Of a stretch of DNA of 64,000 nt, positions 42,600 to 52,145 are shown piece after piece. The position numbers were made by a program, and so were the translations under genes. The notes under the pieces were generated by a model. It searched no databases. It had not been told where the DNA came from and saw only the letters and a list, made by a program, of their open reading frames with translations. The DNA is from Bartonella grahamii subsp. shimonis (lineage in GTDB: Bacteria; Pseudomonadota; Alphaproteobacteria; Rhizobiales; Rhizobiaceae): positions 1,054,001 through 1,118,000 of the forward strand of contig NZ_CP123961.1 of NCBI RefSeq assembly GCF_036327415.1, written 5' to 3'. Positions within the stretch are counted from its first letter, which is position 1. Every line of letters begins with the position of its first letter.

Positions 42600-43412
42600 A
42601 TGATCCAAAAAGATAAAGTGCATAAAAAAGAAAAAAAAGGTGGGCTTCGTGAATTTATTTCTGTTTTAGTACAGGCTTTGCTTTTAGCAGCGTTTATTCG
42701 GACACTTTTTTTCCAGCCTTTTAGTATTCCTTCCGGTTCAATGCGTCCTACTCTGTTGGTGGGAGATTATCTGTTTGTCTCTAAGTATGCATATGGGTAT
42801 TCTCGTTTTTCCATCCCCTTTTCTCCTCCTCTTTTTTCGGGACGGATTTGGTTATCTCAACCTCAACGTGGAGATGTGGTCGTTTTTCGCTTACCAAGTA
42901 ATCCGAAGATTGATTATATAAAACGCGTTGTTGGGCTACCAGGTGATCGTATACAAGTTCGTCAAAGTGTTCTTTATATTAATGATGAGGCTGTTTCACG
43001 TCACTTTATGGGAGAGATTGATAATTCTGATATAACAGAGGTTAATTATCCTGTTAAGGTTTATCGCGAGACAATGCCTAACGGTGTCAGTTATGATACA
43101 CTTGATTTAGCTTTCATCCCGAAAGTTGATGATACAAAAGTCTTTGAAGTTCCTCAAGGACATTACTTTATGATGGGAGATAACCGCGACAATTCAGATG
43201 ATAGTCGTTTAGATGTAGGCTATGTTCCAGAAGAAAATCTTATTGGTCGCGCGAGCGTGATTTTCTTTTCTATCAGTAACGGTTCAAGTGCTTGGCAGAT
43301 TTGGCGCTGGCCATTTGATGTGCGTTGGAAGCGTTTGTTTTCTTTAATAAATACGGTTCATGATTTGCCGCTTATCAAGCAAGGAAACAACGATGAAACG
43401 TCTAATGATTGA
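42600..43412 (+). CDS. lepB: Signal peptidase I
   Basis: LepB cleaves signal peptides at the outer face of the inner membrane. One N-terminal helix (about 19-38), then the catalytic Ser47 in PSGSMRPTLL and Lys108 in IDYIKRVVGLPGDR, followed by the GDNRDNSDDSR box. The frame is open back to 42465 inside acpS, but the ATG at 42600 (MIQKDKVHKK, 270 residues) has AGAAGG 9 nt upstream and fits the family length; ATG 42558 and 42582 are alternatives. Its 3' end overlaps rnc by 20 bp. Confidence 0.92.
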   Translation: MIQKDKVHKKEKKGGLREFISVLVQALLLAAFIRTLFFQPFSIPSGSMRPTLLVGDYLFVSKYAYGYSRFSIPFSPPLFSGRIWLSQPQRGDVVVFRLPSNPKIDYIKRVVGLPGDRIQVRQSVLYINDEAVSRHFMGEIDNSDITEVNYPVKVYRETMPNGVSYDTLDLAFIPKVDDTKVFEVPQGHYFMMGDNRDNSDDSRLDVGYVPEENLIGRASVIFFSISNGSSAWQIWRWPFDVRWKRLFSLINTVHDLPLIKQGNNDETSND

Positions 43413-44100
43413 TCAGCTTTTCAAGCTGACGGGGCATCGTTTTAAAGATGAAGGGAGGTTAAAGAAGGCATTAACACACTCGAGTGTACAAGATTTAGAA
43501 CAGGGGAATTATGAACGACTAGAGTTTCTAGGGGATCGGGTTTTAGGGCTTTTGATTGCAGAAATGCTGTACCAACTTTTTCCTCAGGCAAGTGAAGGTG
43601 AATTATCAGTTCGTTTGAATCATCTGGTTAATGCGCAGACATGTGCTGATATTGCGCGTGAAATGAGGTTGCCTGATATGATTCGTGTTGGTTTTGAGAT
43701 GAAAAATTTCGAGGGGCGTCGACTCATCAATATGCATGCAGATGTCGTGGAAGCTTTGATTGCCGTGATATATCTCGATGGAGGATTGGAAAGCGTTCGC
43801 CCTTTTATTCAAAAATATTGGCAAAGTCGGGCAAAGAAAATGGATGCTGGTCGACGTGATGCCAAGACAGAATTACAGGAATGGGCGCATATCCAAGGCA
43901 ATGCACAACCACATTATCAGGTTATAAAACGTTCAGGTCCAGATCACGACCCTGTTTTTATGGTAGAGGTAAGTATTTCTGGGTTTGCTTCAGAGATTGG
44001 ACAGGGAAGCTCCAAAAGATATGCTGAAAGAATGGCAGCTGAAAAAATTTTGCGACGAGAGGGTGTATGGAAAACAGTAGAAAAAAATGATCATGAGTGA
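43393..44100 (+). CDS. rnc: Ribonuclease III
   Basis: RNase III cuts double-stranded RNA, including rRNA precursors. The signature NYERLEFLGDRVLG is at 39-52, the second acidic cluster is in DVVEALIAVIYLDGG, and the dsRNA-binding domain spans about 155-225 (KTELQEWAHIQG ... SSKRYAERMAAEKIL). The ATG at 43393 with AAGGAAAC just before it is preferred over an open ATG eleven codons upstream. It overlaps both lepB and era, so the three are probably one coupled operon. Confidence 0.95.
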   Translation: MKRLMIDQLFKLTGHRFKDEGRLKKALTHSSVQDLEQGNYERLEFLGDRVLGLLIAEMLYQLFPQASEGELSVRLNHLVNAQTCADIAREMRLPDMIRVGFEMKNFEGRRLINMHADVVEALIAVIYLDGGLESVRPFIQKYWQSRAKKMDAGRRDAKTELQEWAHIQGNAQPHYQVIKRSGPDHDPVFMVEVSISGFASEIGQGSSKRYAERMAAEKILRREGVWKTVEKNDHE

Positions 44101-44998
44101 TGTTATGAAAACGCATTCTGGGTTTGTTGTGCTTATTGGGATGCCTAATGCTGGTAAATCGACATTGGTTAATCAATTGGTTGGAACAAAGGTTTCAATT
44201 GTAACGCATAAGGTACAGACAACACGCACTTTAATCCGCGGTATTGTCATTCATGATGATGTGCAAATTGTGTTGGTCGATACGCCGGGTGTTTTTCGTC
44301 CCCATAAGCGCTTAGAACGTGCCATGGTCTCTGCTGCTTGGGGAGGGGCTAAGAGCGCTGATGTTCTGCTCGTTTTAATTGATGCTCAAAGTGGTCTTTC
44401 GGATGAAGTTGATATGATGTTAGATATTGTAAACAATATGAAACAAGAAAAAGTTCTTGTTCTTAATAAGGTTGATACAGTTGTTAAATCATCTCTTCTA
44501 GCGTTAACCACTAAAATAAATGAACGTGTAAAGTTTGCACAAACATTTATGATTTCTGCTCTAAACGGTTCTGGTTGCAAGGATTTACTTCATGCGTTGA
44601 GTAACATGATGCAGGAGGGACCATGGTATTATCCGGAAGATCAAATTTCCGATATGCCCATGCGTCATCTTGCTGCTGAAATTACGCGTGAAAAACTTTT
44701 TTTTCGTCTTCATGATGAACTTCCTTATTCCTCAACGGTTGAAACAGAAAGCTGGGAAGAGCGTTCAGATGGTTCCGTTAAAATTAATCAAGTTATTTAT
44801 GTCGAGCGTGAGAGTCAGAAAAAAATTGTCTTAGGAGCAAAAGGCAATACAATTAAAGCGATTGGTCAAGCAGCACGTAAAGAACTCATGGAAATTATGG
44901 ATCAAAAGGTTCATCTTTTTCTTTTTGTGAAAGTGCGCGATAATTGGGATACCGATCCAGAACGTTATTGCGAAATGGGATTGGATTTTTTAAAATAA
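44093..44998 (+). CDS. era: GTPase Era
   Basis: Era is an essential GTPase that binds the 3' end of 16S rRNA during small-subunit assembly. G1 is GMPNAGKST, G3 is DTPG, G4 is NKVD and G5 is SALNGSG; the C-terminal KH domain contains KIVLGAKGNTIKAIGQAAR. Possible starts are ATG 44087, 44093 and 44105. 44093 is chosen because ATGAGTGA overlaps the rnc stop, but the choice is not secure. The lepB-rnc-era-recO order is conserved. Confidence 0.95.
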   Translation: MSDVMKTHSGFVVLIGMPNAGKSTLVNQLVGTKVSIVTHKVQTTRTLIRGIVIHDDVQIVLVDTPGVFRPHKRLERAMVSAAWGGAKSADVLLVLIDAQSGLSDEVDMMLDIVNNMKQEKVLVLNKVDTVVKSSLLALTTKINERVKFAQTFMISALNGSGCKDLLHALSNMMQEGPWYYPEDQISDMPMRHLAAEITREKLFFRLHDELPYSSTVETESWEERSDGSVKINQVIYVERESQKKIVLGAKGNTIKAIGQAARKELMEIMDQKVHLFLFVKVRDNWDTDPERYCEMGLDFLK

Positions 44999-45023
44999 GA
45001 TTTTTAAAAATAATTAAAATAAA

Positions 45024-45770
45024 ATGAAGTGGAAGGAACAAGCCGTTATTCTTGGTACACGCCAATATGGTGAAACAAGTGTTATTCTTGAGGTTATGAC
45101 ACGTGAACATGGTCGTTATATGGGAGTGGTAAAAGGGGGACGGTCGCGTCGTATGGCAGCCCTTCTTCAACCTGGAAATTTTGTGGAGGCTGAATGGTGG
45201 GCTCGTTTAGAGGAACATTTGGGACTTTTTCGGCTTGAAGCTCTTGATTTACATGCGGCACGATTAATCTGTCTACCAGAAGCTCTTTATGCTTTGCAAT
45301 TGATAGCTTTTCATTTGCGGCTCCTTCCCGAACGTGATCCGCACCCCATTTTATATGATATTTTACACCTTTTTATGCAGAATTTTGATGAACCATTTGT
45401 AAATGCAGAATTGCTTGTACGTTTTGAAATGCGGCTTCTTGAAGAACTTGGTTTTGGTCTTGATTTATCTTGTTGTGCTGCAACAGGTCGTCAGGAAAGG
45501 CTTCATTACGTATCACCAAAATCTGGACGGGCTGTCTGTGAAGAAGCAGGGGAACCTTGGAAAAAAAAGCTTCTCATTCTACCACAGTTTCTTGTGCAGA
45601 GAACGACTCGTCCTGCTGATTCTAGCGATATAATAAATGGTTTTATACTGACGGGTTTTTTTCTTATGCGTCATGTCTGGGAGCCACGAGATATAAAGCA
45701 GCCGTCAGTGCGCATGAATTTGATACAATTGTTTGAGCGCCAATTTGGTATACAAGCATTAATTTGTTGA
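45024..45770 (+). CDS. recO: DNA repair protein RecO
   Basis: RecO works with RecR to load RecA on gaps and anneals complementary strands. In this 248-residue protein the N-terminal OB fold begins MKWKEQAVILGTRQYGETS, with the basic KGGRSRRMAALLQPGNFVEA strand, followed by the helical domain. Of the usual zinc-site cysteines, a CC pair (about residues 150-151) and a single Cys near 171 remain, which is usual for the alphaproteobacterial type. It follows era by 25 bp. Confidence 0.93.
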   Translation: MKWKEQAVILGTRQYGETSVILEVMTREHGRYMGVVKGGRSRRMAALLQPGNFVEAEWWARLEEHLGLFRLEALDLHAARLICLPEALYALQLIAFHLRLLPERDPHPILYDILHLFMQNFDEPFVNAELLVRFEMRLLEELGFGLDLSCCAATGRQERLHYVSPKSGRAVCEEAGEPWKKKLLILPQFLVQRTTRPADSSDIINGFILTGFFLMRHVWEPRDIKQPSVRMNLIQLFERQFGIQALIC

Positions 45771-45793
45771 TTTGATGATAATTGAATGGAAAA

Positions 45794-46654
45794 ATGAAAG
45801 TTTTAAAGACAATAGCTGAAGTCCGCCAATATACTTCAGAGGAACGACGTTTAGGTTTTTCGATTGGTTTTGTTCCAACAATGGGAGCCTTGCATGATGG
45901 TCATCTTGCATTAGTACAGTATGCAAGAGCAATGTGTGATCGCGTATTGGTTTCTATTTTTGTCAATCCAAAGCAATTTGGACCTCATGAAGATTTTTCT
46001 CAATATCCAAGAGATTTGAAGGGCGATAGTGCTTTATTGAAAAAAGGAGGTATTGAATGTGTTTTTGCCCCTTCTGTAGATGAAATGTGGCCACCGGGAA
46101 ATGATACAATTGTGCAAGTGAAAAAATTATCACGTATTTTGATGGGAAAATTACGTCCAGGGCACTTTTGTGGTGTAACAAGCGTTGTTGCTAAACTTTT
46201 TAACATTGTCCAACCAGATAAGGCTTTTTTTGGGGAAAAGGATTTTCAACAAATTTTAATTATTCGGCGTATGGTTGAAGATTTGGCTTTTCCTATTGAA
46301 ATTGTTGGAGTTCCTATTCTACGGGAGTCAGATGGTGTAGCCTGTTCTTCACGCAATCAGTTTTTAACATTAGAAGATCGTAAAGCTGCCAAAATTATTC
46401 CTGAAAGTGGGAAAGCTGCTGAAAAGCTTTACCATGAAGGTGAGCGGTCGGTTGATAAATTATGCAAAACTGTTCGTGATATTTTACAACAAGAAACGCG
46501 TGCAATCATTGAAGCAATAGATTTACGGGATATGGAAACTTTATGCGTGGTTAAAGGAACATTGAATAAACCAGCAGTTTTACTTCTTACTGTCCGCTTT
46601 GGTGAGGTAAGGCTGATTGATCAATATATATTGCAAGAGAAGGGCGGAAAATGA
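45794..46654 (+). CDS. panC: Pantothenate synthetase
   Basis: PanC joins pantoate and beta-alanine with ATP to make pantothenate. The 286-residue protein has the nucleotide motif [11 protein letters not shown] (27-37), [11 protein letters not shown], and [17 protein letters not shown]. The codon four triplets upstream is TTG and lacks advantage, so ATG at 45794 is used. The stop overlaps panB as ATGA. Together panC and panB make pantothenate given ketopantoate reductase and beta-alanine from elsewhere. Confidence 0.95.
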   Translation: MKVLKTIAEVRQYTSEERRLGFSIGFVPTMGALHDGHLALVQYARAMCDRVLVSIFVNPKQFGPHEDFSQYPRDLKGDSALLKKGGIECVFAPSVDEMWPPGNDTIVQVKKLSRILMGKLRPGHFCGVTSVVAKLFNIVQPDKAFFGEKDFQQILIIRRMVEDLAFPIEIVGVPILRESDGVACSSRNQFLTLEDRKAAKIIPESGKAAEKLYHEGERSVDKLCKTVRDILQQETRAIIEAIDLRDMETLCVVKGTLNKPAVLLLTVRFGEVRLIDQYILQEKGGK

Positions 46655-47466
46655 GTGTACATAAAACCGTAAAGCGTATAACATCTTCCGAAATACGTGC
46701 AAGAAAGGGACAGCAGCCAATTGTTTCTTTAACAGCCTATCAAGCTTATACTGCGCGGATTGCTGATCCATATTGCGATATCCTTTTGGTTGGTGATAGC
46801 GTTGGTATGGTTGTATATGGGTTTGAGACAACGCTTCCTGTTAATTTAGATATGATGATTTTACACGGGCAAGCTGTGGTGCGTGGATCTCAAAAAGCTC
46901 TTGTGGTTATTGATATGCCTTTTGGCTCTTATGAGGAAAGTCCAGAGCAAGCTTTTTTAAATGCATCGCGTATTCTTGCTCAAACGGGGTGTGGTGCAGT
47001 TAAGCTTGAAGGTGGTGTTTATATAGCGAAAACAATTGATTTTTTGTGTAAACGTGGCATTCCAGTGATGGGGCACATTGGTCTTACACCCCAGGCGGTG
47101 AATCTTTTTGGTGGGTTCAAAACACAAGGACGAAAACAGAGGGATTGGCAAAGAATTGAAGCCGATGGGGCTGCAATTGAGGAGGCAGGTGCTTTTGCTA
47201 TTGTTTTAGAAGGGATTGTAGAACCTTTAGCAGTAAAACTGACAGAAAAGCTTTCTATCCCTACGATCGGTATCGGTGCATCCAATCAGTGTGATGGACA
47301 AGTATTGGTTATGGAAGATATGTTGGGCTATGGTGCTCATGTGCCAAAATTTGTACGCCGTTATGGAGACCTTGAACAAGCCATGAAAACTGCAATAAAG
47401 AATTATGCAGAGGATGTCACATCTCGTGCTTTCCCAGCGGATAATGAAGTTTATAAACTAAAATAA
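46651..47466 (+). CDS. panB: 3-methyl-2-oxobutanoate hydroxymethyltransferase
   Basis: PanB adds the one-carbon unit from methylene-THF to ketoisovalerate, giving ketopantoate. The 271-residue barrel shows [44 protein letters not shown] and [16 protein letters not shown], all family hallmarks. Its start overlaps the panC stop by 4 bp, so the two are translationally coupled. Confidence 0.96.
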   Translation: MSVHKTVKRITSSEIRARKGQQPIVSLTAYQAYTARIADPYCDILLVGDSVGMVVYGFETTLPVNLDMMILHGQAVVRGSQKALVVIDMPFGSYEESPEQAFLNASRILAQTGCGAVKLEGGVYIAKTIDFLCKRGIPVMGHIGLTPQAVNLFGGFKTQGRKQRDWQRIEADGAAIEEAGAFAIVLEGIVEPLAVKLTEKLSIPTIGIGASNQCDGQVLVMEDMLGYGAHVPKFVRRYGDLEQAMKTAIKNYAEDVTSRAFPADNEVYKLK

Positions 47467-47599
47467 ACTTCAGTTTAAGATGAAAATTTTAACAAGAGAA
47501 CATTTGTTATTTTGATAATGAATGTGCATTATTTCATATATTTTGTATGCAATTTGAGCTGTGCTTTTTTAAAAGAAAGCTTTCTTGAAGTACTTAATC
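47467..47599. other. Spacer between panB and repeat copy 4
   Basis: Short AT-rich sequence with no gene; the possible stem AAACTTCAGTTT just after panB is too small to be called a terminator. Confidence 0.35.
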
Positions 47600-47890
47600 C
47601 TATTTTGCGACGGCATCCGTGCATAGTATAAGGGCAAAGCCCCTATGAAGGGTACAATTTATAGAGCACTACCATCTTTACACTTCATAAGAGAGCAGGC
47701 ACCATCATACGCTTTGCTAATTTTCAATGTTGCGACAGCCCTTGGAACTTGAGACGGTTCATTAGAGGCATTTTAAATCCTTTCTTTAAAAATTTTTATC
47801 CATATGCTGGCTCTGCTTATGACGTGCAAGAGAATGATTTTGATTGATTCAATATAAACAGATTTGAAATGAGGGAATCTTACGATATTA
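47600..47890 (-). repeat. Dispersed decayed repeat, copy 4 (longest)
   Basis: About 290 bp in opposite orientation to the other copies. On the minus strand it has GTAAGATTCCCTCATTTC, TTGAATCAATCAAAAT, CTTGCACGTCATAAG, GCTGTCGCAACATTG, GTATGATGG and GTCGCAAAAT, in the same order as copy 1. One frame reads NASNEPSQVPRAVATLKISK and stays open for 37 codons (ending GSAL, stop), the best surviving coding trace in the family. Confidence 0.65.
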
Positions 47891-47982
47891 AGGGCTCTCA
47901 TTCAACATGAAAAAACAATGAATTATTATTATAAATCAGCGTGATGAGTCTATAATGACAAGGAATAAACAATGCGGAGAGT

Positions 47983-48600
47983 CTATAATCTTTGGGAATC
48001 CAAGTCATTAAAGCGAGTTAAAAATGCGTTTTCAATTTGCTGGATAGAATAGGGATATAAATTAAGATCATCGGGTAAAATATTATTGGGAGAGCCAAAA
48101 TAGCGAAGCGCTTCTTCTGTATTAAATCCAGCAAGCGTAATCGCTTCATAATATGCAGCGATACGGTCGGCTTGTTTGATTTTTTTTAAAAGTTTTTGAG
48201 AAAGGTCAACGGGAAGGGAAAAGCGCATGTGGATAGCATCTTGGATGCCCTTTTCAATGCGTTCATATTGTTTTCCTATGACAGCTTTAAAGGGGGAAAT
48301 CATATCGCCGATGACATATTCTGGAGCATCATGAAGAAGAGCATAAAGACATTCGTTGCTTCCTGATTGTGTAAAAAGTTTTTGAAATATTTGTTCAACC
48401 AAAAGTGAATGTTGTGCAACAGAATAGGTATGCTCTCCTCGTGTTTGACCGTTCCAACGTGCCACACGAGAAAGCCCATGGGCAATATCTTCAATTTCAA
48501 CATCAAAAGGAGAAGGGTTGAGAAGATCAAGTCTGCGTCCAGAGAGCATTCTTTGCCAAGCGCGTGCTTCTCTATTTTTTAATAATTCAGCTTTAGCCAT
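47983..48600 (-). CDS. HD-domain phosphohydrolase
   Basis: A 205-residue metal-dependent hydrolase of the HD superfamily, resembling YfbR-type 5'-deoxynucleotidases. The metal ligands fall in TYSVAQHSLLVEQIF, LLHDAPEYVIGD and a distal Asp in KQADRIAAYYEAI. In Rhizobiales such genes sit beside ygfZ as here; the ATG overlaps the ygfZ stop by 8 nt. The substrate is not determined by sequence, but dNMP turnover is a plausible role. Confidence 0.8.
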   Translation of the reverse strand: MAKAELLKNREARAWQRMLSGRRLDLLNPSPFDVEIEDIAHGLSRVARWNGQTRGEHTYSVAQHSLLVEQIFQKLFTQSGSNECLYALLHDAPEYVIGDMISPFKAVIGKQYERIEKGIQDAIHMRFSLPVDLSQKLLKKIKQADRIAAYYEAITLAGFNTEEALRYFGSPNNILPDDLNLYPYSIQQIENAFLTRFNDLDSQRL

Positions 48601-49465
48601 GCGTATTTTCTATAGTATTTTCAGGAAAGGTAAAATTCATATTTTCAGCAATGTTTATCGTGACAGGAATGTTTTTTACAGTAAAGGGGATGTTATGGTC
48701 CATAGAATCTTTGACGTGGTCAATACGCATTAAAGCGAGAGCCTCATTTTCTACACATGTTCCCAAGTAGCCAAGCACTTTTGTTCCTGCTTCAATGCTA
48801 GATTGAGGGGTTAATTCACACTGGCCTTTTACAATAAAAATACGGCGACGTGCTGCACGGTGGTGATGCATTCGTGAAACAATTTCTTGTCCAATATAAC
48901 ATCCTTTATTGAATGCAAGTCCATTGATTTGATCGTAATTAATATCATGAGGAAAGACTTTGCCAACTTCATAGTCTTGACCACTTTCTGCAATTGCGTA
49001 ACGGATACGCAATTGATTCCATATGTCATGATATTCTGAAGTCAAAAAAGGTTTTTTGCCATAGATTCGTATTATTTTTTCTTGTTGTGGGAAGCGTTTA
49101 TCAACAAAACTTGAATCAAAATTTAAAGTATCTGATTCATTATTCAAAGAAACTGTAACAGGCTCTTGTAATGGTTGTGTAATTTCTACTTTTTTACGCA
49201 GCTTATAGAGCAACAGGCGTTGGTGAAGCGTATCAGCTAAAGGCATCCTGATATCAATCAGGTAACCATCTTCTTTTTTTCCGATAAGAAAATCAGCAAG
49301 AACCTTTCCTTGTGGGGATAAAAGGGCTCCAGGGAAAAGTTCCTGTGGGCTGATTTTTTTTACATCTGTCGTGATCAGGGATTGTAGAAAATCTGTTGCT
49401 TCTTCGCCTGTAATTTGAATAAGCCCGCGGTTTTTTAAGCAAATGGCATTTTGTTTTTCAATCAT
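48593..49465 (-). CDS. ygfZ: Folate-binding YgfZ/GcvT-family protein
   Basis: A 290-residue protein of the family that uses folate to help make or repair iron-sulfur clusters (YgfZ, human IBA57). The signature KGCYIGQEIVSR is clear, with the conserved Cys. The frame is open 20 codons upstream into the pyrC promoter, but the ATG at 49465 (MIEKQNAICLKNRG) has AAGG at good spacing and fits the family. It is divergent from pyrC across a gap of about 64 bp. Confidence 0.9.
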   Translation of the reverse strand: MIEKQNAICLKNRGLIQITGEEATDFLQSLITTDVKKISPQELFPGALLSPQGKVLADFLIGKKEDGYLIDIRMPLADTLHQRLLLYKLRKKVEITQPLQEPVTVSLNNESDTLNFDSSFVDKRFPQQEKIIRIYGKKPFLTSEYHDIWNQLRIRYAIAESGQDYEVGKVFPHDINYDQINGLAFNKGCYIGQEIVSRMHHHRAARRRIFIVKGQCELTPQSSIEAGTKVLGYLGTCVENEALALMRIDHVKDSMDHNIPFTVKNIPVTINIAENMNFTFPENTIENTHG

Positions 49466-49529
49466 GGTTCTTGCCTTTCTGCTCAAAGTTACATAATCGA
49501 TAAGTGAGCAATATGTAAGGAGCATGGCT

Positions 49530-50858
49530 ATGTTTAAAACATTTGATACAATTTTTAAAGGTGCAACACTTGTGAATCATGATGGAAGAAGCAAGCGTGA
49601 TATTGGTGTTACAAATGGTCGTATTGCTGAAATAGGTGACCTTACATGTGCATCGGCTAGTGAGGTCATTGATTGTACGGGACTTCATATTTTACCAGGA
49701 ATTATTGATAGCCAAGTGCATTTTCGTGAGCCAGGAAATGAATATAAGGAGGATTTGGAAAGTGGCTCGTATTCTGCTGTGTTAGGGGGTGTTACGGCAG
49801 TTTTTGAAATGCCTAATACCAATCCATTGACAACATCAGAAGAAACATTAAGCGATAAGGTTAAACGCGGATTTCATCGAATGCATTGTGATTTTGCATT
49901 TTGGGTTGGAGGAACACGTGAAAATGCCTGTGAACTCTCTGAGTTAGAAAGACTTCCTGGGGCGGCTGGAATTAAAGTCTTTATGGGGTCCTCTACTGGT
50001 GATCTTTTGGTTGATGATGATGAAAGTGTACGCCTTATTTTGAAGAATACACGCCGTCGTGTAGCTTTTCATTCTGAAGATGAGGCGAGGCTCAAAGAGC
50101 GTAAAATATTGCGTATTGAAGGCGATGCATCGTCACATCCAATTTGGCGTGATGAAGTTGCAGCATTAAAATGTACCCAGCGTTTGGTAAAAATTGCCCA
50201 TGAGACGAAGGCGCGGATTCATGTGTTACATCTTTCGACAGCAGAAGAAATTGATTTTCTAAAAAAACATAAGGATGTTGCAACAATTGAAGTGACACAA
50301 CATCATTTGACTCTCACGGCTGATGATTATAAGGAACTTGGTACATTAATTCAGATGAATCCGCCTATTCGTGAGTCGCACCACCGTGAAGCTCTTTGGT
50401 ACGGTGTTCAACAAGGGATTATTGATGTCCTAGGCTCAGATCATGCACCTCATACTCTTGAAGAAAAACTTCAACCTTATCCCTCTTCACCTTCAGGAAT
50501 GACAGGGGTGCAAACGACAGCAGCAATTATGTTGACACATGTGAATGCAGGAAAAATATCTCTTGAACGTTTTGTTGATCTTACTTCACATGGCCCTAGT
50601 CGTATTTTTGGTATAAGCTGTAAAGGGCGCCTTGCTGTGGGGTACGATGCTGACTTGACCATTGTTGATCTTAAGAGAGAAGAAATTATTACGAATAGCT
50701 TAATTGGTTCGCGTGCCGGTTGGACACCTTATGATGGTCAAAAAGTTAAAGGTTGGCCTGTTGGGACTATTATCCGTGGTATGCGCGTTATGTGGGAAGG
50801 TGAAATTGTCACACCTTCACAAGGAGAGCCTGTTAAATTTATGGAAACTTTGGTGTAA
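49530..50858 (+). CDS. pyrC: Dihydroorotase
   Basis: A 442-residue amidohydrolase of the class I dihydroorotase type, closing carbamoyl-aspartate to dihydroorotate. The N-terminal metal motif reads DSQVHFREPG (60-69): the first His of the usual HxH is Gln62, as in some other bacterial dihydroorotases. GIKVFMGSS, FHSEDEARL, HVLHLST and LGSDHAPHT supply the remaining ligands. AAGGAG lies 7 nt before ATG 49530 but only 1 nt after it would reach ATG 49524, so the later start is chosen. Confidence 0.9.
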   Translation: MFKTFDTIFKGATLVNHDGRSKRDIGVTNGRIAEIGDLTCASASEVIDCTGLHILPGIIDSQVHFREPGNEYKEDLESGSYSAVLGGVTAVFEMPNTNPLTTSEETLSDKVKRGFHRMHCDFAFWVGGTRENACELSELERLPGAAGIKVFMGSSTGDLLVDDDESVRLILKNTRRRVAFHSEDEARLKERKILRIEGDASSHPIWRDEVAALKCTQRLVKIAHETKARIHVLHLSTAEEIDFLKKHKDVATIEVTQHHLTLTADDYKELGTLIQMNPPIRESHHREALWYGVQQGIIDVLGSDHAPHTLEEKLQPYPSSPSGMTGVQTTAAIMLTHVNAGKISLERFVDLTSHGPSRIFGISCKGRLAVGYDADLTIVDLKREEIITNSLIGSRAGWTPYDGQKVKGWPVGTIIRGMRVMWEGEIVTPSQGEPVKFMETLV

Positions 50859-51303
50859 GAAAATTAAGCTTTATAGGTTTTATCCTGTTATGCCATAAAA
50901 TACCATCTTTAGAGTGGTGATGTGATGTAAGGCAGATTAGCCTCTTTGACACATAACATAAATGTTTTTTTAGTGCGTGATGAGTATTCTTAGGCTTTTT
51001 TATAGAGTGTTAATGAGGAAAATCACATGAGTGGGAAGCTAAGAGGAATCTTGTTCAACAAGAACCTAGATTATTTACAGAGCAAATTTAGTTAACAATA
51101 CTCATCCTTTGAGGTGTGGGGAGGAAGCCAAAGAACGATTTTATATGGGGAAAAGCTACTCATAAGAATAAAAACATATCAAGGCATTATTCTTTAAAAG
51201 TCTCTCTATTTTCAGAGCTGGTTTATTGTTCCCCGCATTTGTGAGAGGAGTATCATTGATTGATATCGCTTAAATTGAGAGAGATACTTTTTGTATAGAT
51301 TAA
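50859..51303. other. Spacer behind pyrC
   Basis: About 445 bp, AT-rich. A 22-codon frame at 51027-51095 (MSGKLRGILFNKNLDYLQSK...) has GAGGAAAA 8 nt before its ATG, but nothing else supports it. No repeat copy or RNA gene was recognised. Confidence 0.35.
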
Positions 51304-51672
51304 TTATTTATAATGCATGAGGAGGTTTTCGGATAGGATTCTTCCTTCCTCAATGTATCTTTGATTGGCTTCAATGGCTGCTTGTGTACAATGATGATAA
51401 TTTTCTGAGAAAGCACGATACGCTTCATTAAACGCTTCATAAAAATAAGCACGTCTTTGTGAAATAGGGTGTTCTGCTTCAATCAGTGCATTCATATAAT
51501 CATACCATTGGTTTGTTGGAGGCTCGCAAAGATTTTGGAGAGAATGCAAGGATCCCAAAATTTCTGCGAGGCGAAGTAATTTTTTCTCATAAGGTGGAGA
51601 TTGTTGCGCAAAGGTTGGCATTGAAATGACAAAAAATATTAAAATAATGATTTTTCTCAATTTATTACGCAT
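51304..51672 (-). CDS. TIGR02301-family secreted protein
   Basis: A 122-residue protein of unknown function seen in alphaproteobacteria. The signal peptide spans about 1-23 (MRNKLRKIIILIFFVISMPT, cleavage near FAQQ). The mature part holds the family pattern YEKKLLRLAEILGSLHSLQN, then LCEPP, a conserved RRAYFYEAFNEAYRAF and a second Cys (HHCTQAA) that may pair with the first. The frame is open 18 codons upstream, but the later ATG puts the signal peptide at the N-terminus. It is monocistronic. Confidence 0.75.
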   Translation of the reverse strand: MRNKLRKIIILIFFVISMPTFAQQSPPYEKKLLRLAEILGSLHSLQNLCEPPTNQWYDYMNALIEAEHPISQRRAYFYEAFNEAYRAFSENYHHCTQAAIEANQRYIEEGRILSENLLMHYK

Positions 51673-52133
51673 TATTTTTATTGCTTTCTTTGAATAAAAC
51701 TCTGTACAGACGAAATAATTGGCCATGAGAACGATGTTAAGGTTAATTGCGATATTATTATCAATGATTGATTATAGAATATAGGGCGGAAGAGACAGTA
51801 AGGAACCCATTGTGGAATATTGAAAATACTGATGAAGCTTTGTGTGGTTAAAATTTTAAGATTTGCTTCCTGTAATCTATTTTTCACATAAATATGCCAT
51901 TGCCTATGAAATTTTTTCTAAACTTGTTTTCTTCAAGGAGGGAAAAGCTCTCTATCTATAGAATGCTTGTGTTCAATCAAATAAAAGAGATTGTTTTTAT
52001 GATAAATGATGGATACAGCCGTGAATACAATAGAAAGAAGAATTTACTATAAGATAAAAGTTTTTAGCTAAACCGCGTAATATGATAATTTGAGATAAGA
52101 TACGTCTAAAAGGAGCGGTGCATAATATCGTCC
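51673..52133. other. Divergent spacer between TIGR02301 gene and cysS
   Basis: About 460 bp with no supported gene. AT-rich frames here lack start signals. Promoters for both flanking genes must be within it. Confidence 0.35.
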
Positions 52134-52145
52134 ATGGAGTTAATA

